Shown: positions 1-7,136, counted from the first letter of the stretch. The stretch is 19,626 nt of DNA from Candidatus Woesearchaeota archaeon (GCA_014729495.1 WJJV01000013.1:1-19626), one strand, 5' to 3'. The notes: generated from the sequence alone by a model not told the origin. Made by a program: numbers and translations.

Positions 1-72
1 ACATAGTAAATTTTTAGCATTTACGAATACGGTAAAAATTTGAGAAGCAAATTTTTAACGGTGTACGAATCC
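1..72 (+). repeat. Element A: 3' remnant of the structured intergenic element, cut by the window edge
   Basis: This stretch matches the end of the branched module in elements B, C and D. It has TTTACGAATA (20-29), a perfect 10-bp hairpin (33-42 pairs with 48-57, loop AGAAG), then GTGTACGAATCC (61-72). In the other copies the same order is TTTACGA, variable hairpin, GT(G)TA(C/T)GA. The hairpin sequence differs from those of B, C and D, but its position is conserved. The expected 5' half of the element would lie left of the window. There is no coding potential. Confidence 0.75.
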
Positions 73-447
73 AATGTTGTTGTTACAAATGCGAAGCTTT
101 TGTAACTAAGAAAATGCAAAGCATTTTCTGTTGCTGCCGTATAAATCATTAACATCCCTCTTTGACCGTGTACGAATCCCTTGTTGTTGTTACAAATGCG
201 AAGCTTTTGTAACTAAGAAAATCTTAGATTTTCTGTTGCTGCCTTATAATTTATAGAATCTTCTTTTTGGCTGTCTGCTGCCAGTATTGTTGTTGCAAAT
301 GCAGAGCTTTTGCAACTAAGAAAATGCAAAGCATTTTCTGTTGTTGCCGATATTAACTTAAAATATTATCCTTGACCGTGTATGAGTCCATTGTTGTTGC
401 TGCTGAGATTAAAACAAAGTTATTCCTTATTCAATTGTTGCTGCTAT
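73..447 (+). repeat. Tandem array of three ~105-bp double-hairpin units plus degenerate tail
   Basis: Three units follow one another. Each has TTGTTGTT, a first hairpin (82-106, 189-213, 292-316), a second hairpin (109-129, 216-234, 319-339) and GTTG(C/T)TGCC. Hairpin starts are 107 and 103 bp apart. The first hairpin pairs GTTACAAA with TTTGTAAC in units 1 and 2, and GTTGCAAA with TTTGCAAC in unit 3, a compensatory A-T to G-C change. Its tip is GCGAAGC (units 1 and 2) or GCAGAGC (unit 3). The second hairpin is AGAAAATGC/GCATTTTCT (units 1 and 3) or AGAAAATC/GATTTTCT (unit 2). Linkers carry GACCGTGTACGAATCC (164-179) or GACCGTGTATGAGTCC (374-389). The tail (390-447) keeps only decayed TTGTTGCTGCT motifs. 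No gene is seen. Confidence 0.85.
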
Positions 448-502
448 AGAGATTGAAGCAACACATTTGGATATCAGCTGTATTACTCCAAGAAATATAA
501 TC

Positions 503-673
503 TCATTCTTTCTCTTCTTCCTTTCCCTTGAAAGGATGTTCTCCTGGCCCGACCCAGAGATAATCATGCTCTATTGAACCTGCTTTCTTGCTTCTTATCA
601 GATAGTAATATGCTCCCAGGCCTATTCCTGCCATTGCAAAAAGAACAATCATGACTACTATGTAAGGATTCAA
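503..673 (-). CDS. Small single-pass membrane protein, 56 aa (TTG start)
   Basis: I do not recognise this family. The frame starts at TTG (673) preceded by GAGGTGAT, a strong match to the archaeal anti-Shine-Dalgarno, five bases upstream. The product is Met-Asn-Pro-Tyr, then one hydrophobic segment (about residues 4-26, rich in Ile/Val/Leu/Ala/Gly), a basic patch RSKK (27-30), a conserved-looking stretch DYLWVGPGEHPF (37-48), and a charged Lys/Glu tail ending in TGA. The positive-inside rule would put the C-terminus in the cytoplasm. It lies 30 bp after the Alba stop on the same strand, so it is probably the last gene of the S17e-Alba operon. Its shortness and TTG start mean automated annotation may miss it. 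Support rests on the ribosome site, the frame and the clear TM segment; no homology was recognised. Confidence 0.68.
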   Translation of the reverse strand: MNPYIVVMIVLFAMAGIGLGAYYYLIRSKKAGSIEHDYLWVGPGEHPFKGKEEEKE

Positions 674-703
674 TATATCACCTCTGATGCTTTTATGACA
701 CTA

Positions 704-985
704 TCACTTCTTTCCAAGCGTAATCTCAATCGTGCTCACTCTCACCTGCTTTCCTTCCTTGTTCTCAAACTCCTCTGAGTCGATGTTTATGTCCCTTATA
801 CCTACTGTGTTGTCCAGAAACCTCTTTGAAGCCACCTCAGCGACATCAACAGCCCTGCTTATGAACTTCCCTCTTGCTTTCACAACAACGCTTTCAGCGT
901 TCTTTGTCGTGAACTGCATGACCACACCAGTCACATAGTTCATAAATGGCTTGTTCCCTATAAACACAGAGTTGTCTTCTGCCAT
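704..985 (-). CDS. albA: DNA/RNA-binding protein Alba
   Basis: Alba is a small dimeric chromatin protein that coats DNA and RNA in archaea. The 93-aa product has the expected length and family order: an N-terminal segment ending NSVFIGNKPFMNYV, the basic loop with VKARGKFISRAVDVAEVASKR (about residues 36-55), which matches the nucleic-acid-binding 'K-A-R-G-x-A-I-x-x-A-V' signature, and a C-terminal strand VRVSTIEITL. The lysine in the usual 'KxxxNYV' context is present (NKPFMNYV). The ATG at 985 is preceded by a GGGGGTG ribosome site. Its stop TGA is followed directly by TAG. It lies 25 bp after the S17e gene, so the two are probably co-transcribed. Alba at this length and with this motif is confident. 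Confidence 0.95.
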   Translation of the reverse strand: MAEDNSVFIGNKPFMNYVTGVVMQFTTKNAESVVVKARGKFISRAVDVAEVASKRFLDNTVGIRDINIDSEEFENKEGKQVRVSTIEITLGKK

Positions 986-1010
986 ACTTACACCCCCAAG
1001 ATCACTGCAG

Positions 1011-1199
1011 TTATGCCTGATTCTTCTTCATCCTGGTAACATAACCTGTTATGATGTTCCTTATCTTCTTTGAAGGGAACTCCATATACTTCTCTGCTAT
1101 TGCCTTGTTCTGATCAAAGTCATCAGACATCTGATCTCCGTAAGAGTTCATCAGCTCTCTGCTTTTCCTTTTTACCAGTTTTGTCTTTATTCTTCCCAT
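1011..1199 (-). CDS. rps17e: 30S ribosomal protein S17e
   Basis: The 62-aa product begins MGRIKTKLVKRKSRELM and contains the family hallmarks: the N-terminal basic R-I-K-x-K-L-V-K-R, D-x-F-D-Q-N-K, and the C-terminal I-P/F-S-K-K-I-R-N-x-I-x-G-Y-V-T-R. S17e is a small-subunit ribosomal protein of archaea and eukaryotes. The open frame extends 26 codons further upstream, but those residues are not part of S17e and the promoter TATA box (1243-1250) falls inside them. The start at 1199 is therefore preferred; GTGATATC directly before it is a partial Shine-Dalgarno. It is the first gene of an S17e-Alba-small TM protein operon. Confidence 0.93.
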   Translation of the reverse strand: MGRIKTKLVKRKSRELMNSYGDQMSDDFDQNKAIAEKYMEFPSKKIRNIITGYVTRMKKNQA

Positions 1200-1242
1200 G
1201 ATATCACTGTAATCAGTTATTGAGAGTCCAAACCCACAAGAG

Positions 1243-1250
1243 TTTATAAA
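1243..1250 (-). promoter_or_regulatory. TATA box of the S17e-Alba operon
   Basis: Read on the minus strand, an A-rich BRE-like CCAAAAGC is followed by TTTATAAA. Its centre is about 47 nt before the S17e ATG, which predicts a start of transcription near 1220 and a leader of about 20 nt. Confidence 0.65.
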
Positions 1251-1322
1251 GCTTTTGGAACTGAGATTATAAGTCACCCCTCTGCAGAGAAAGATTGGTT
1301 CACTACTGCCCAGAATCTAAAA

Positions 1323-1337
1323 CGAAAGCTTTATATA
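1323..1337 (+). promoter_or_regulatory. BRE/TATA promoter of sepF
   Basis: CGAAAGC followed by TTTATATA is a good archaeal BRE/TATA pair. The expected start of transcription is near 1360, leaving a leader of about 35 nt that holds AAGGAGGGG just before the ATG. A second AT-rich box (GATATATAA, 1367-1375) is closer and too near the ATG to leave room for that ribosome site. Confidence 0.7.
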
Positions 1338-1394
1338 GGTGTATGCTAATCTAAAACAAAGATTTGATATATAATTTTCATAAGGAGGGGTAAG

Positions 1395-1805
1395 ATGGCA
1401 GGTTTTTTCACAAAGATAAAAGAAAGATTGTCTGGTTCTGAGGATTTTGATATGCCTAATGAGCTTGATGAGGGTTATGTAGAGCTTTCTACAGAGGATG
1501 ATCAGGAGACACAGTCAAAGATAACAGTAAGGCCTTACATACTTGAGGATTTCGCTGATGTAAAGACAATCCTTGATTCTATGAGGGAAGGATATACTGT
1601 TGCGCTTGTAAACATCAGACCCCTCAAGGACAAGGATCTTGTTGAACTCAAGAGAGCTGTAGGCAAGCTCAAGAAGACAACTGATGCAATTGAAGGTGAC
1701 ATCGCAGGATTTGGCGATGACTGGATATGCCTCTGTCCGAGCTTTGCTCAGATCTTCAGGGAGAAGAAGAAAGAGATCAGGGATGTGAATCCTGAGGATT
1801 TCTAG
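1395..1805 (+). CDS. sepF: Cell division protein SepF (archaeal type)
   Basis: SepF anchors FtsZ filaments to the membrane at the division site in archaea that use FtsZ. The 136-aa protein has the two expected parts. The N-terminal MAGFFTKIKERL is an amphipathic membrane-targeting helix, followed by an acidic linker (about residues 14-38). The globular SepF domain (about 42-128) contains VRPYILEDFADVKTILDSMREG, VALVNIRPLKDKDLVELKRAVGKLK, and G-D-I-A-G-F-G-D-D-W-I-C-L-C-P. Archaeal SepF proteins share this layout and dimerise through the alpha/beta domain. The start is fixed by AAGGAGGGG four bases upstream and by the targeting helix. The stop is TAG. It is divergent from the S17e operon and convergent with the paralogue cluster. 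Confidence 0.93.
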   Translation: MAGFFTKIKERLSGSEDFDMPNELDEGYVELSTEDDQETQSKITVRPYILEDFADVKTILDSMREGYTVALVNIRPLKDKDLVELKRAVGKLKKTTDAIEGDIAGFGDDWICLCPSFAQIFREKKKEIRDVNPEDF

Positions 1806-1845
1806 AATATTTTTACTGATTCTATTTTATTCATTCTTTAAACTT
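1806..1845. terminator. T-rich likely termination region after sepF
   Basis: Directly after the sepF stop come several T tracts (TTTTT, TTTTA, TTCTTT) with no hairpin. Archaeal transcription ends at such tracts. The site lies between two convergent units, which fits, but this is only a composition argument. Confidence 0.35.
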
Positions 1846-1877
1846 AATAATCAGCATAGCATGCATCAAACATCTTT

Positions 1878-2450
1878 TCAGACCCAGCCTCCTTTAAGCC
1901 TTCCTTTTGGAGCTTCGCTGTCAGAAAGATGAGAATATATGTTCAGGAATCCTTTTATCTCATTGATGAGCTTGCTGGTGTCTGATGATACAATTCCTCT
2001 GTAAGCTGGCTTGTCTATCTTATATATCAGCTTGTCCACAACACCTCTCAGGAAGTATGCGTATCCCTTTGTCTCCCATCTTGCCTTCTGGCTGGTCATG
2101 AAATAGCTGTGGAATATGAGGGAGACCTTGCCTTCATTCAGGTTCTTCATCTTTCCGTCAACCTCATGTTCGACATCCTTCATATCATCAGCATCAACAT
2201 CAAATATTATCACGCTGTAGAACTTATTGTGGAACTTCCTGTAGACAGTATAGCCGACGCTTATATTCCTTGCCTCTGCAGTAACTTTCTCTTTCTTGGA
2301 TTCAAGCTCGCAATAATAATCATTATTCCTGCACCACTCCTCGATCATCCTGATAAGACCATCATAATCAAATACCCCTTCATAATCAATGCCATACCTG
2401 TCAGTTATGAGCTCTTTCTCCATATCCTCAAGCACTGTTCTTTCAGTCAT
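1878..2450 (-). CDS. Uncharacterised protein, third member of a tandem paralogue trio
   Basis: Function not recognised. The 190-aa protein shares with its two upstream neighbours an N-terminal Y-E-G-V-F-x-(Y/W)-x-G-L...W (about residues 23-39), a central D-x-K-D-V-E-x-E-x-x-G-K, the strand N-E-G-K-V-S-L-I-F, and a C-terminal helical part ending N-E-I-K-x-F-L-N-I-Y. There is no signal peptide, TM segment or metal/nucleotide motif. Its ATG overlaps the stop of the upstream gene by 4 bp (ATGA), with no clear Shine-Dalgarno, so translation is probably coupled. It is the most diverged of the three; identity with the others is confined to scattered positions. It probably originated by duplication. 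A heteromeric complex of the three products is possible but is inference. Confidence 0.82.
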   Translation of the reverse strand: MTERTVLEDMEKELITDRYGIDYEGVFDYDGLIRMIEEWCRNNDYYCELESKKEKVTAEARNISVGYTVYRKFHNKFYSVIIFDVDADDMKDVEHEVDGKMKNLNEGKVSLIFHSYFMTSQKARWETKGYAYFLRGVVDKLIYKIDKPAYRGIVSSDTSKLINEIKGFLNIYSHLSDSEAPKGRLKGGWV

Positions 2451-3004
2451 TTTTTATACCCTGGATGGGGGCGTGCTGCATGATGGAGCTGCTGATATCT
2501 CTCCATGTTCAGATATGACATCATCGCTGAAGCTAACTCGTTTGTATTATCGACAGTCATCCTTCTGTATTTTCTCGTGTATCTGAGGTTAACGAACTTG
2601 TCCCATATGTCTCTCATGAAATAAAAAAGCGGACTCTTGTCCCATCTGCTTCCATAGAACCATAGATAATCAACAAGCAGGTATCCTGTTATCTTGACCT
2701 CAACCTTGCCCTGCTGGGCCTTTATCTTCCTGCCATCCTGCTCTACCTCAACATCCCTCAGGTTTGTGCCCATCATCTCTATCTTAAGCACACCCTTGAA
2801 GTAGTCTGTGAATTTCTTCCATGGAACGAACTCAAATGATGCCTGCTTTGTTCCGTCAGGCTTGACCTGCTCTTCATTCCATTTCTCCATCTTATCATAC
2901 CAGTGCTCCCTGAGCCATGAGTCCATCTCATAGAATAGATGCTTAAACACAAATATGCCTTCATATGTGAATCCTTTTGATATGAGCTTCTGTTTCTCTC
3001 CCAT
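2447..3004 (-). CDS. Uncharacterised protein, second member of the paralogue trio
   Basis: Function not recognised. The protein is rich in Trp, Tyr and Phe and soluble-looking. It aligns with its neighbours at F-T-Y-E-G-I-F (about residues 10-16), W-L-R-E-H-W-Y, L-R-D-V-E-V-E-Q-D-G-R-K, Q-G-K-V-E-V-K-I, an aromatic W-x-x-S-x-L-F-Y-F-M-R-D-I-W-D-K-F, and the terminal T-N-E-L-A-S-A-M-M-S-Y-L-N-M-E. The open frame also allows a GTG at 3013 that overlaps the previous stop. The ATG at 3004 is preferred because GGTGAT sits four bases before it, across the end of the upstream gene. Its own stop overlaps the next gene by 4 bp. It is the middle gene of a coupled three-gene operon. Confidence 0.82.
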   Translation of the reverse strand: MGEKQKLISKGFTYEGIFVFKHLFYEMDSWLREHWYDKMEKWNEEQVKPDGTKQASFEFVPWKKFTDYFKGVLKIEMMGTNLRDVEVEQDGRKIKAQQGKVEVKITGYLLVDYLWFYGSRWDKSPLFYFMRDIWDKFVNLRYTRKYRRMTVDNTNELASAMMSYLNMERYQQLHHAARPHPGYKK

Positions 3005-3009
3005 GATGA

Positions 3010-3564
3010 TCACCAGTAATCGTCGAATGCCTCGCTCTCAGCTTCCATCTCAAGGTATCTCTTTGTAAGCTGGTGGAGCTTGTTGGCGTTGTACCAAAGC
3101 TTGTCCTGCCATAATGATTCAATCTCAATCCTATAGAGGAACCTGTTGTAGAAGTCCCTTAACTTCCTCTTGAACAGTGAATCTGCCCACCTTCCTTCAT
3201 AATCAACCTCAACCCAGGGTTCGATCTCGATCTTCATCCTGCCTTTGGTGAGGGTCATCTTCTTGCCGTTCTTTATGACCTCAACCTCCTTGACATCCCA
3301 GAGGTGGAAATAGACAGTCACCCAGTTCTTGACATACTCTGTCTCCTCTCTCCAGCAATCCCAGTTGACCTCTATCTCAGCATAGCCTCCAGCCCTCATC
3401 TTATGCTTGTACCTTTTCTCCAGAAAATCATATTCTCTTTCCTTGAACCAGCCTTTCATAGTCTTATAGAGCCCTTCCCAGTCAAATACACCCTTATATC
3501 TGAGTCTGAGCATGGCCATAGTATAATCTATGCCGCCCTCACCAGAAGTTCCTGGCCTTGCCAT
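3010..3564 (-). CDS. Uncharacterised protein, first member of the paralogue trio
   Basis: Function not recognised. The 184-aa protein has the family pattern L-R-Y-K-G-V-F-D-W-E-G-L-Y (about residues 20-32), W-F-K-E-R-E-Y-D, W-D-V-K-E-V-E-V-I-K-N-G-K-K, L-T-K-G-R-M-K-I-E-I-E, a basic-aromatic stretch S-L-F-K-R-K-L-R-D-F-Y-N-R-F, and N-A-N-K-L-H-Q-L-T-K-R-Y-L-E-M-E. It is unusually rich in Trp and Tyr and has no TM segment. A TATA box about 31 nt before the ATG and the lack of a Shine-Dalgarno suggest an almost leaderless transcript carrying all three genes. This gene ends on the start region of the next one. Confidence 0.82.
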   Translation of the reverse strand: MARPGTSGEGGIDYTMAMLRLRYKGVFDWEGLYKTMKGWFKEREYDFLEKRYKHKMRAGGYAEIEVNWDCWREETEYVKNWVTVYFHLWDVKEVEVIKNGKKMTLTKGRMKIEIEPWVEVDYEGRWADSLFKRKLRDFYNRFLYRIEIESLWQDKLWYNANKLHQLTKRYLEMEAESEAFDDYW

Positions 3565-3590
3565 AATGTGTATACTAGAATAGTGTTTAG

Positions 3591-3600
3591 TATATAAATA
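3591..3600 (-). promoter_or_regulatory. TATA box of the paralogue-trio operon
   Basis: On the minus strand, AAGCAAATA precedes TTTATATA. The predicted start of transcription (about 3568) is only a few bases before the ATG at 3564, consistent with a leaderless first gene. Confidence 0.65.
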
Positions 3601-3844
3601 TTTGCTTTTTAAACTATTGTTTTAGGGCATTTCAGGGCATTAATAAGCCATTCTGAGCATATTGGCACTATCATTACCATAATATGCCTCAAAATCTGGA
3701 GAATCAGCATAAAACAGACTCTAAGCTGAAGCAGGTCACTTGTCAAAGCAATAAATATGATCTTATACCTGATGAATAAATTGATGCATACATTGATGCA
3801 AACATATCTGAGGATATCACCTAAAAAGCATCCAGATACTGTTC
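3601..3844. other. 244-bp intergenic region, no gene seen
   Basis: It lies between the end of the trehalose synthase gene and the promoter of the paralogue trio. It holds short direct repeats (GGGCATT at 3627 and 3636; TTGATGCA at 3781 and 3794) and no open frame with a ribosome site. It does not share sequence with elements A-D. Confidence 0.4.
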
Positions 3845-5080
3845 TTAAAGCCTTGAAGGAGGGTATATCCTGCTGAAAAGGTCTACATAGTCCTGAAGGT
3901 GCCTTGTTATAAGGAAGTTCTTCCTCACATGCTCTTTACCCTGCTTTCCCAGCTTATTGCGCAGAGAATGATCATTCAACAGGTTCAGAGCTCTCTTTAC
4001 ACCCTCTTTCTCATTATTGATGATATATCCTGTCTTTCCGTCAATTACCTGAAGAGGTATGCCTCCTGCTGATGTGCCGATTACAGGAGTGCCTTTCCAT
4101 AATGATTCAGATACAGTAAGGGCAAACCCTTCCTTGATAGAGTTCTGGAATATAACTGAAGACTGTCTCTGGAGTGCATTGACCAGAAGGTCGTTCTTCT
4201 CTGTTATGATATGGATATCAGGGATCTTCTCTGTCTTCTGCTGTACCTTGTGGTATATCATGGGTCCCTGAGGATCATCAGCAGCCATATCACCCATAAG
4301 AACAAGCTGGCAGTCCTTGTGCTCCTTGCGCAGCTTCTCATACATCCTTATGACACCAAAGTGGTTCTTCCATGGATCAAACCTGGATATCTGCGATATG
4401 ATCGGCTTGTCAGTGTCTATGCCTCTTTTTGAGAGCATCTGCTTTGCCTTTGACTTGGTTATGTTCTTGTTCTTTGTGGACAGAGGATCTATGCTTGGAT
4501 GGATTATCACCTGAGGCTTCTTCATATTCTTTATCTTGAACTTTGGATGAGAGAGTATCACCCCATTATATTTCCTGATGTAAGGAAGAAGGAATTTCAT
4601 TGTATCAGGGTTAGGATGGGATATGTCAATATGGCATCTCCAGAGCCAGTGGGTCTTCAGTTCATAGTCCTCTATCATGCCCAAAGGCTGAGGGTCATGG
4701 ATCACAACAATATCATGATCACTTATATGGTTTATGATGGAGTTCCTCTTGCAGTATTCCATGTACACATGCTTCCTGTTTGAGGTCATACTCCACTTTC
4801 CGCCCTGAAGAGAGTTATGTATTCCTTTAGTGATCTTGAAGAAAGAATGGCTTCCAAGAAGTATCCTCCATCCAGTATCAATACCAAGATCATTCATGAG
4901 AAACACAAGGGTGTTGAGGATCTCAGCCACTCCTCCGCCAACAGCTGTTGCATTGATATGCACAATATGCTTGTCACGAAGATGTTCAGAACTTTCCCTG
5001 AGCTTGTCAATGACATCCTTTCCCACTATCTTCCTGTAATCATCAAGTTTAGGTATATGATCATGCTGTATCTTTACCAT
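3845..5080 (-). CDS. treT: Trehalose synthase-like glycosyltransferase (TreT type, GT4)
   Basis: TreT makes trehalose directly from a nucleotide-glucose and glucose. The 411-aa length matches TreT (about 410-415). Visible TreT/GT4 signatures are H-I-N-A-T-A-V-G-G-G-V-A-E-I-L (42-54), K-x-x-H-N-x-L-Q-G (85-93), H-D-P-Q-P (128-132), W-R-C-H-I-D-I-S-H (147-155), F-D-P-W-K-N (234-239), L-M-G-D-M-A-A-D-D-P-Q-G (261-272), and the catalytic EX7E motif E317-G-F-A-L-T-V-S-E325. The ATG is preceded by GGAGAGGTGA. It follows the GT4-HAD gene by 85 bp on the same strand and may share its transcript. Trehalose as product is known for close TreT relatives; the true acceptor here is inferred. Confidence 0.86.
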   Translation of the reverse strand: MVKIQHDHIPKLDDYRKIVGKDVIDKLRESSEHLRDKHIVHINATAVGGGVAEILNTLVFLMNDLGIDTGWRILLGSHSFFKITKGIHNSLQGGKWSMTSNRKHVYMEYCKRNSIINHISDHDIVVIHDPQPLGMIEDYELKTHWLWRCHIDISHPNPDTMKFLLPYIRKYNGVILSHPKFKIKNMKKPQVIIHPSIDPLSTKNKNITKSKAKQMLSKRGIDTDKPIISQISRFDPWKNHFGVIRMYEKLRKEHKDCQLVLMGDMAADDPQGPMIYHKVQQKTEKIPDIHIITEKNDLLVNALQRQSSVIFQNSIKEGFALTVSESLWKGTPVIGTSAGGIPLQVIDGKTGYIINNEKEGVKRALNLLNDHSLRNKLGKQGKEHVRKNFLITRHLQDYVDLFSRIYPPSRL

Positions 5081-5165
5081 TCTTCACCTCTCCGCCTTTA
5101 TCATCCATATTGTACTTATAATTCCTCTCTTCCTTATGTTATCAGACCGGCAAGCCAGATCTGAG

Positions 5166-7136
5166 TCACATCCTTATCTTCTCTATAAGCTCCATGATGC
5201 CCTGAATCGAAGGTTTCTTTGATGTCTGATCTGCAAGTTTTTTAAGTTTTTGGTGGGAATTCGCAAGTGCGAACTTGAATCCTGGATTCAGGAACATATC
5301 AACATCGTTCTCTGCGTCCCCTACGACTATTGTCTTTTCCACATCAATGTTGAGATATCTCATAGCCAGCCTTATACCCAGGCCTTTATCCACATTCTTT
5401 GGAAGGACCATTATCTCATCCACATTTCTCGAGAAAGTGACATGCTCAGCGAGTTCTCCAAGCTCTTTCCTGACATATGCCTCATCCTTTGCCCTTATGC
5501 TTGCGATAACCTTGCCTATGACGCAGCCCTCAAGACCAATATTCCTTATTATCTTCTTTGCTCTTGTCATATGTAGTGTATTGATGGTGACAGTCTTCTT
5601 TGTCTTTGGGAAGTATATCACAGCGCCGTTCTCTGCTATGACACACCTCCAGTAATCAAGACTGTTGCAGAGCTTCTTTACAAAATGTATATTCCTTCCG
5701 GTTGCAAGAAAGAGGTCAATGCCAACTGATTTCAGCTCTTCCAGTATCTTCCTGTCAAAGTCATTCACATCAAAATATGCTTTTGCAGGCTCATCAGTGA
5801 GTGTCCTGTCAAGATCAGTGATTATTCCTCTTATATCCTGCATGCCTATATACTCTATCTTATGGAACTCATCCTTGTGCTTCCTCACATCATTGTAAAG
5901 CATCAGATGTTTCTCTACACCTACTTCCATCCTGAACTTATCATACACTATCTCAAGAGATCTTCTCTCCATCCTCTTCCTGAGATTGTTATCGCCGAGT
6001 ATCCTGATTATGCTGTCAGCTGTGGCTTCAACATCACCTGCATCAACAAGGAATCCGTTCTCTCCATCCCTGACCTGGATAGGTATTCCTCCGACCTTTG
6101 TGCCGACTATAGGGTTTCCGCATGCCATCCCTTCTGTCACTGAAAGCCCAAACCCCTCATTCTTTGAGCACAAAGCCACTAGGTCTACGCTGTTGTACAC
6201 TTGAGGCAGAAGATTATAATCTATGTTTCCGGTGAATATCACTTTCTTCTCCAGTCCCAGTTCCTTAACAATATCCTTTACTTTTTTGAACATCGCTTCC
6301 CTTTCTTTTGAGAGCTTGCTGCTGAGGGACTTGCTTCCAACAAACACAAGCACAGCGTCAGGGACTTTCTTAAGTATTTCAGGCATAGCCTTTATCAGCT
6401 GCTCATGCCCTGACTTAGTATCCACTCTCTGCACGCAGAGTATGACTTTTGCATCAGCAGGCATGCCATACTTCTTCCTCACTGCTTTCCTGTCTATCTT
6501 CATGGGCATGAACAGCTCTGTGTTGGCCATAGGATGTATGAGCTCTGCCTTCTCCTCCGGCAGTCCTGCCCTGACTGCAGCATCTATGTATTCCTGTGAT
6601 GAGAACACTATCTTATCATATTCCTTAAGATGCTTTATCAGGAAATCAGAGAGGTGCTTTGACATATTATCAATGAAAGGTATGTGCCAGGTAAGTATGC
6701 ATGGAATGCCTCTCGGCACATAGCGGTATGTGAAAAGAAGCTGGAAGTCATGGATATGGACTGCATCTGCAGGATCCTGCTCAAGAAGCTCCCTTATCTT
6801 CTCACCAAAGAACTCATTGACCTTATTATACTCGCTGAAACCATCCATCTCATCAGCAGGTTTGGTGAAGCCTTTCTTGTTGTAGTGACTCTCCTTGTAG
6901 ACAGCTTCCTTGAACCTGCTGTAACCAGCCATAAGCTCAGGATCTATCGGTTCTTTAGGAACCCTGTAGACTTCAATGCCTTTGATCTCATCCTGATCAA
7001 TCTCTCCAGAAGGCCGTAGGTGAACCTCTACCACCTCATTCCCCTTGTTGACCATCTGCCTGCAGAGGTTCAGGAGATAAGTCGATACACCACCTATATG
7101 CGGATAAAACGACTGGCTCGCATAATATATTTTCAT
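5166..7136 (-). CDS. GT4 glycosyltransferase fused to a HAD-family sugar-phosphate phosphatase
   Basis: The 656-aa protein joins two enzymes. Residues 1-410 are a GT-B/GT4 transferase: the N-terminal F-Y-P-H-I-G-G-V-S-T-Y loop (10-20), H-I-H-D-F (127-131), V-Q-R-V-D (235-239), and EX7E (E327-G-F-G-L-S-V-T-E335). Residues 435-656 are a HAD phosphatase of the Cof/sucrose-phosphatase kind: nucleophile motif D441-L-D443-R-T-L-T, A-T-G-R-N (478-482), E-N-G-A-V-I (502-507), a catalytic lysine in D-K-G-L-G-I, and G606-D-A-E-N-D611. The likely logic is transfer of a sugar to a sugar phosphate and removal of that phosphate, as in sucrose-phosphate synthase/phosphatase or mannosylfructose-phosphate pairs. 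The substrates cannot be read from sequence. No strong Shine-Dalgarno is present; a TATA box lies upstream. Confidence 0.88.
   Translation of the reverse strand: MKIYYASQSFYPHIGGVSTYLLNLCRQMVNKGNEVVEVHLRPSGEIDQDEIKGIEVYRVPKEPIDPELMAGYSRFKEAVYKESHYNKKGFTKPADEMDGFSEYNKVNEFFGEKIRELLEQDPADAVHIHDFQLLFTYRYVPRGIPCILTWHIPFIDNMSKHLSDFLIKHLKEYDKIVFSSQEYIDAAVRAGLPEEKAELIHPMANTELFMPMKIDRKAVRKKYGMPADAKVILCVQRVDTKSGHEQLIKAMPEILKKVPDAVLVFVGSKSLSSKLSKEREAMFKKVKDIVKELGLEKKVIFTGNIDYNLLPQVYNSVDLVALCSKNEGFGLSVTEGMACGNPIVGTKVGGIPIQVRDGENGFLVDAGDVEATADSIIRILGDNNLRKRMERRSLEIVYDKFRMEVGVEKHLMLYNDVRKHKDEFHKIEYIGMQDIRGIITDLDRTLTDEPAKAYFDVNDFDRKILEELKSVGIDLFLATGRNIHFVKKLCNSLDYWRCVIAENGAVIYFPKTKKTVTINTLHMTRAKKIIRNIGLEGCVIGKVIASIRAKDEAYVRKELGELAEHVTFSRNVDEIMVLPKNVDKGLGIRLAMRYLNIDVEKTIVVGDAENDVDMFLNPGFKFALANSHQKLKKLADQTSKKPSIQGIMELIEKIRM

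Noticed and set aside
1..447. CRISPR array, because of regularly spaced repeats at the left edge.
   Set aside because: The period is about 105 bp, the 'spacers' are themselves conserved, repeats are hairpins of more than one type, and there are no cas genes in the window.
1200..1277. N-terminal extension of the S17e frame.
   Set aside because: The extra 26 residues are not part of the family, and the promoter TATA box lies within them.
3760..3825. Possible C/D-box guide RNA: TGATGA near 3770, TGATGC twice, and CTGA near 3811.
   Set aside because: The C box lacks the preferred purine, there is no D' box at the right distance, and the terminal stem has only two pairs. These motifs are expected by chance in AT-rich DNA.
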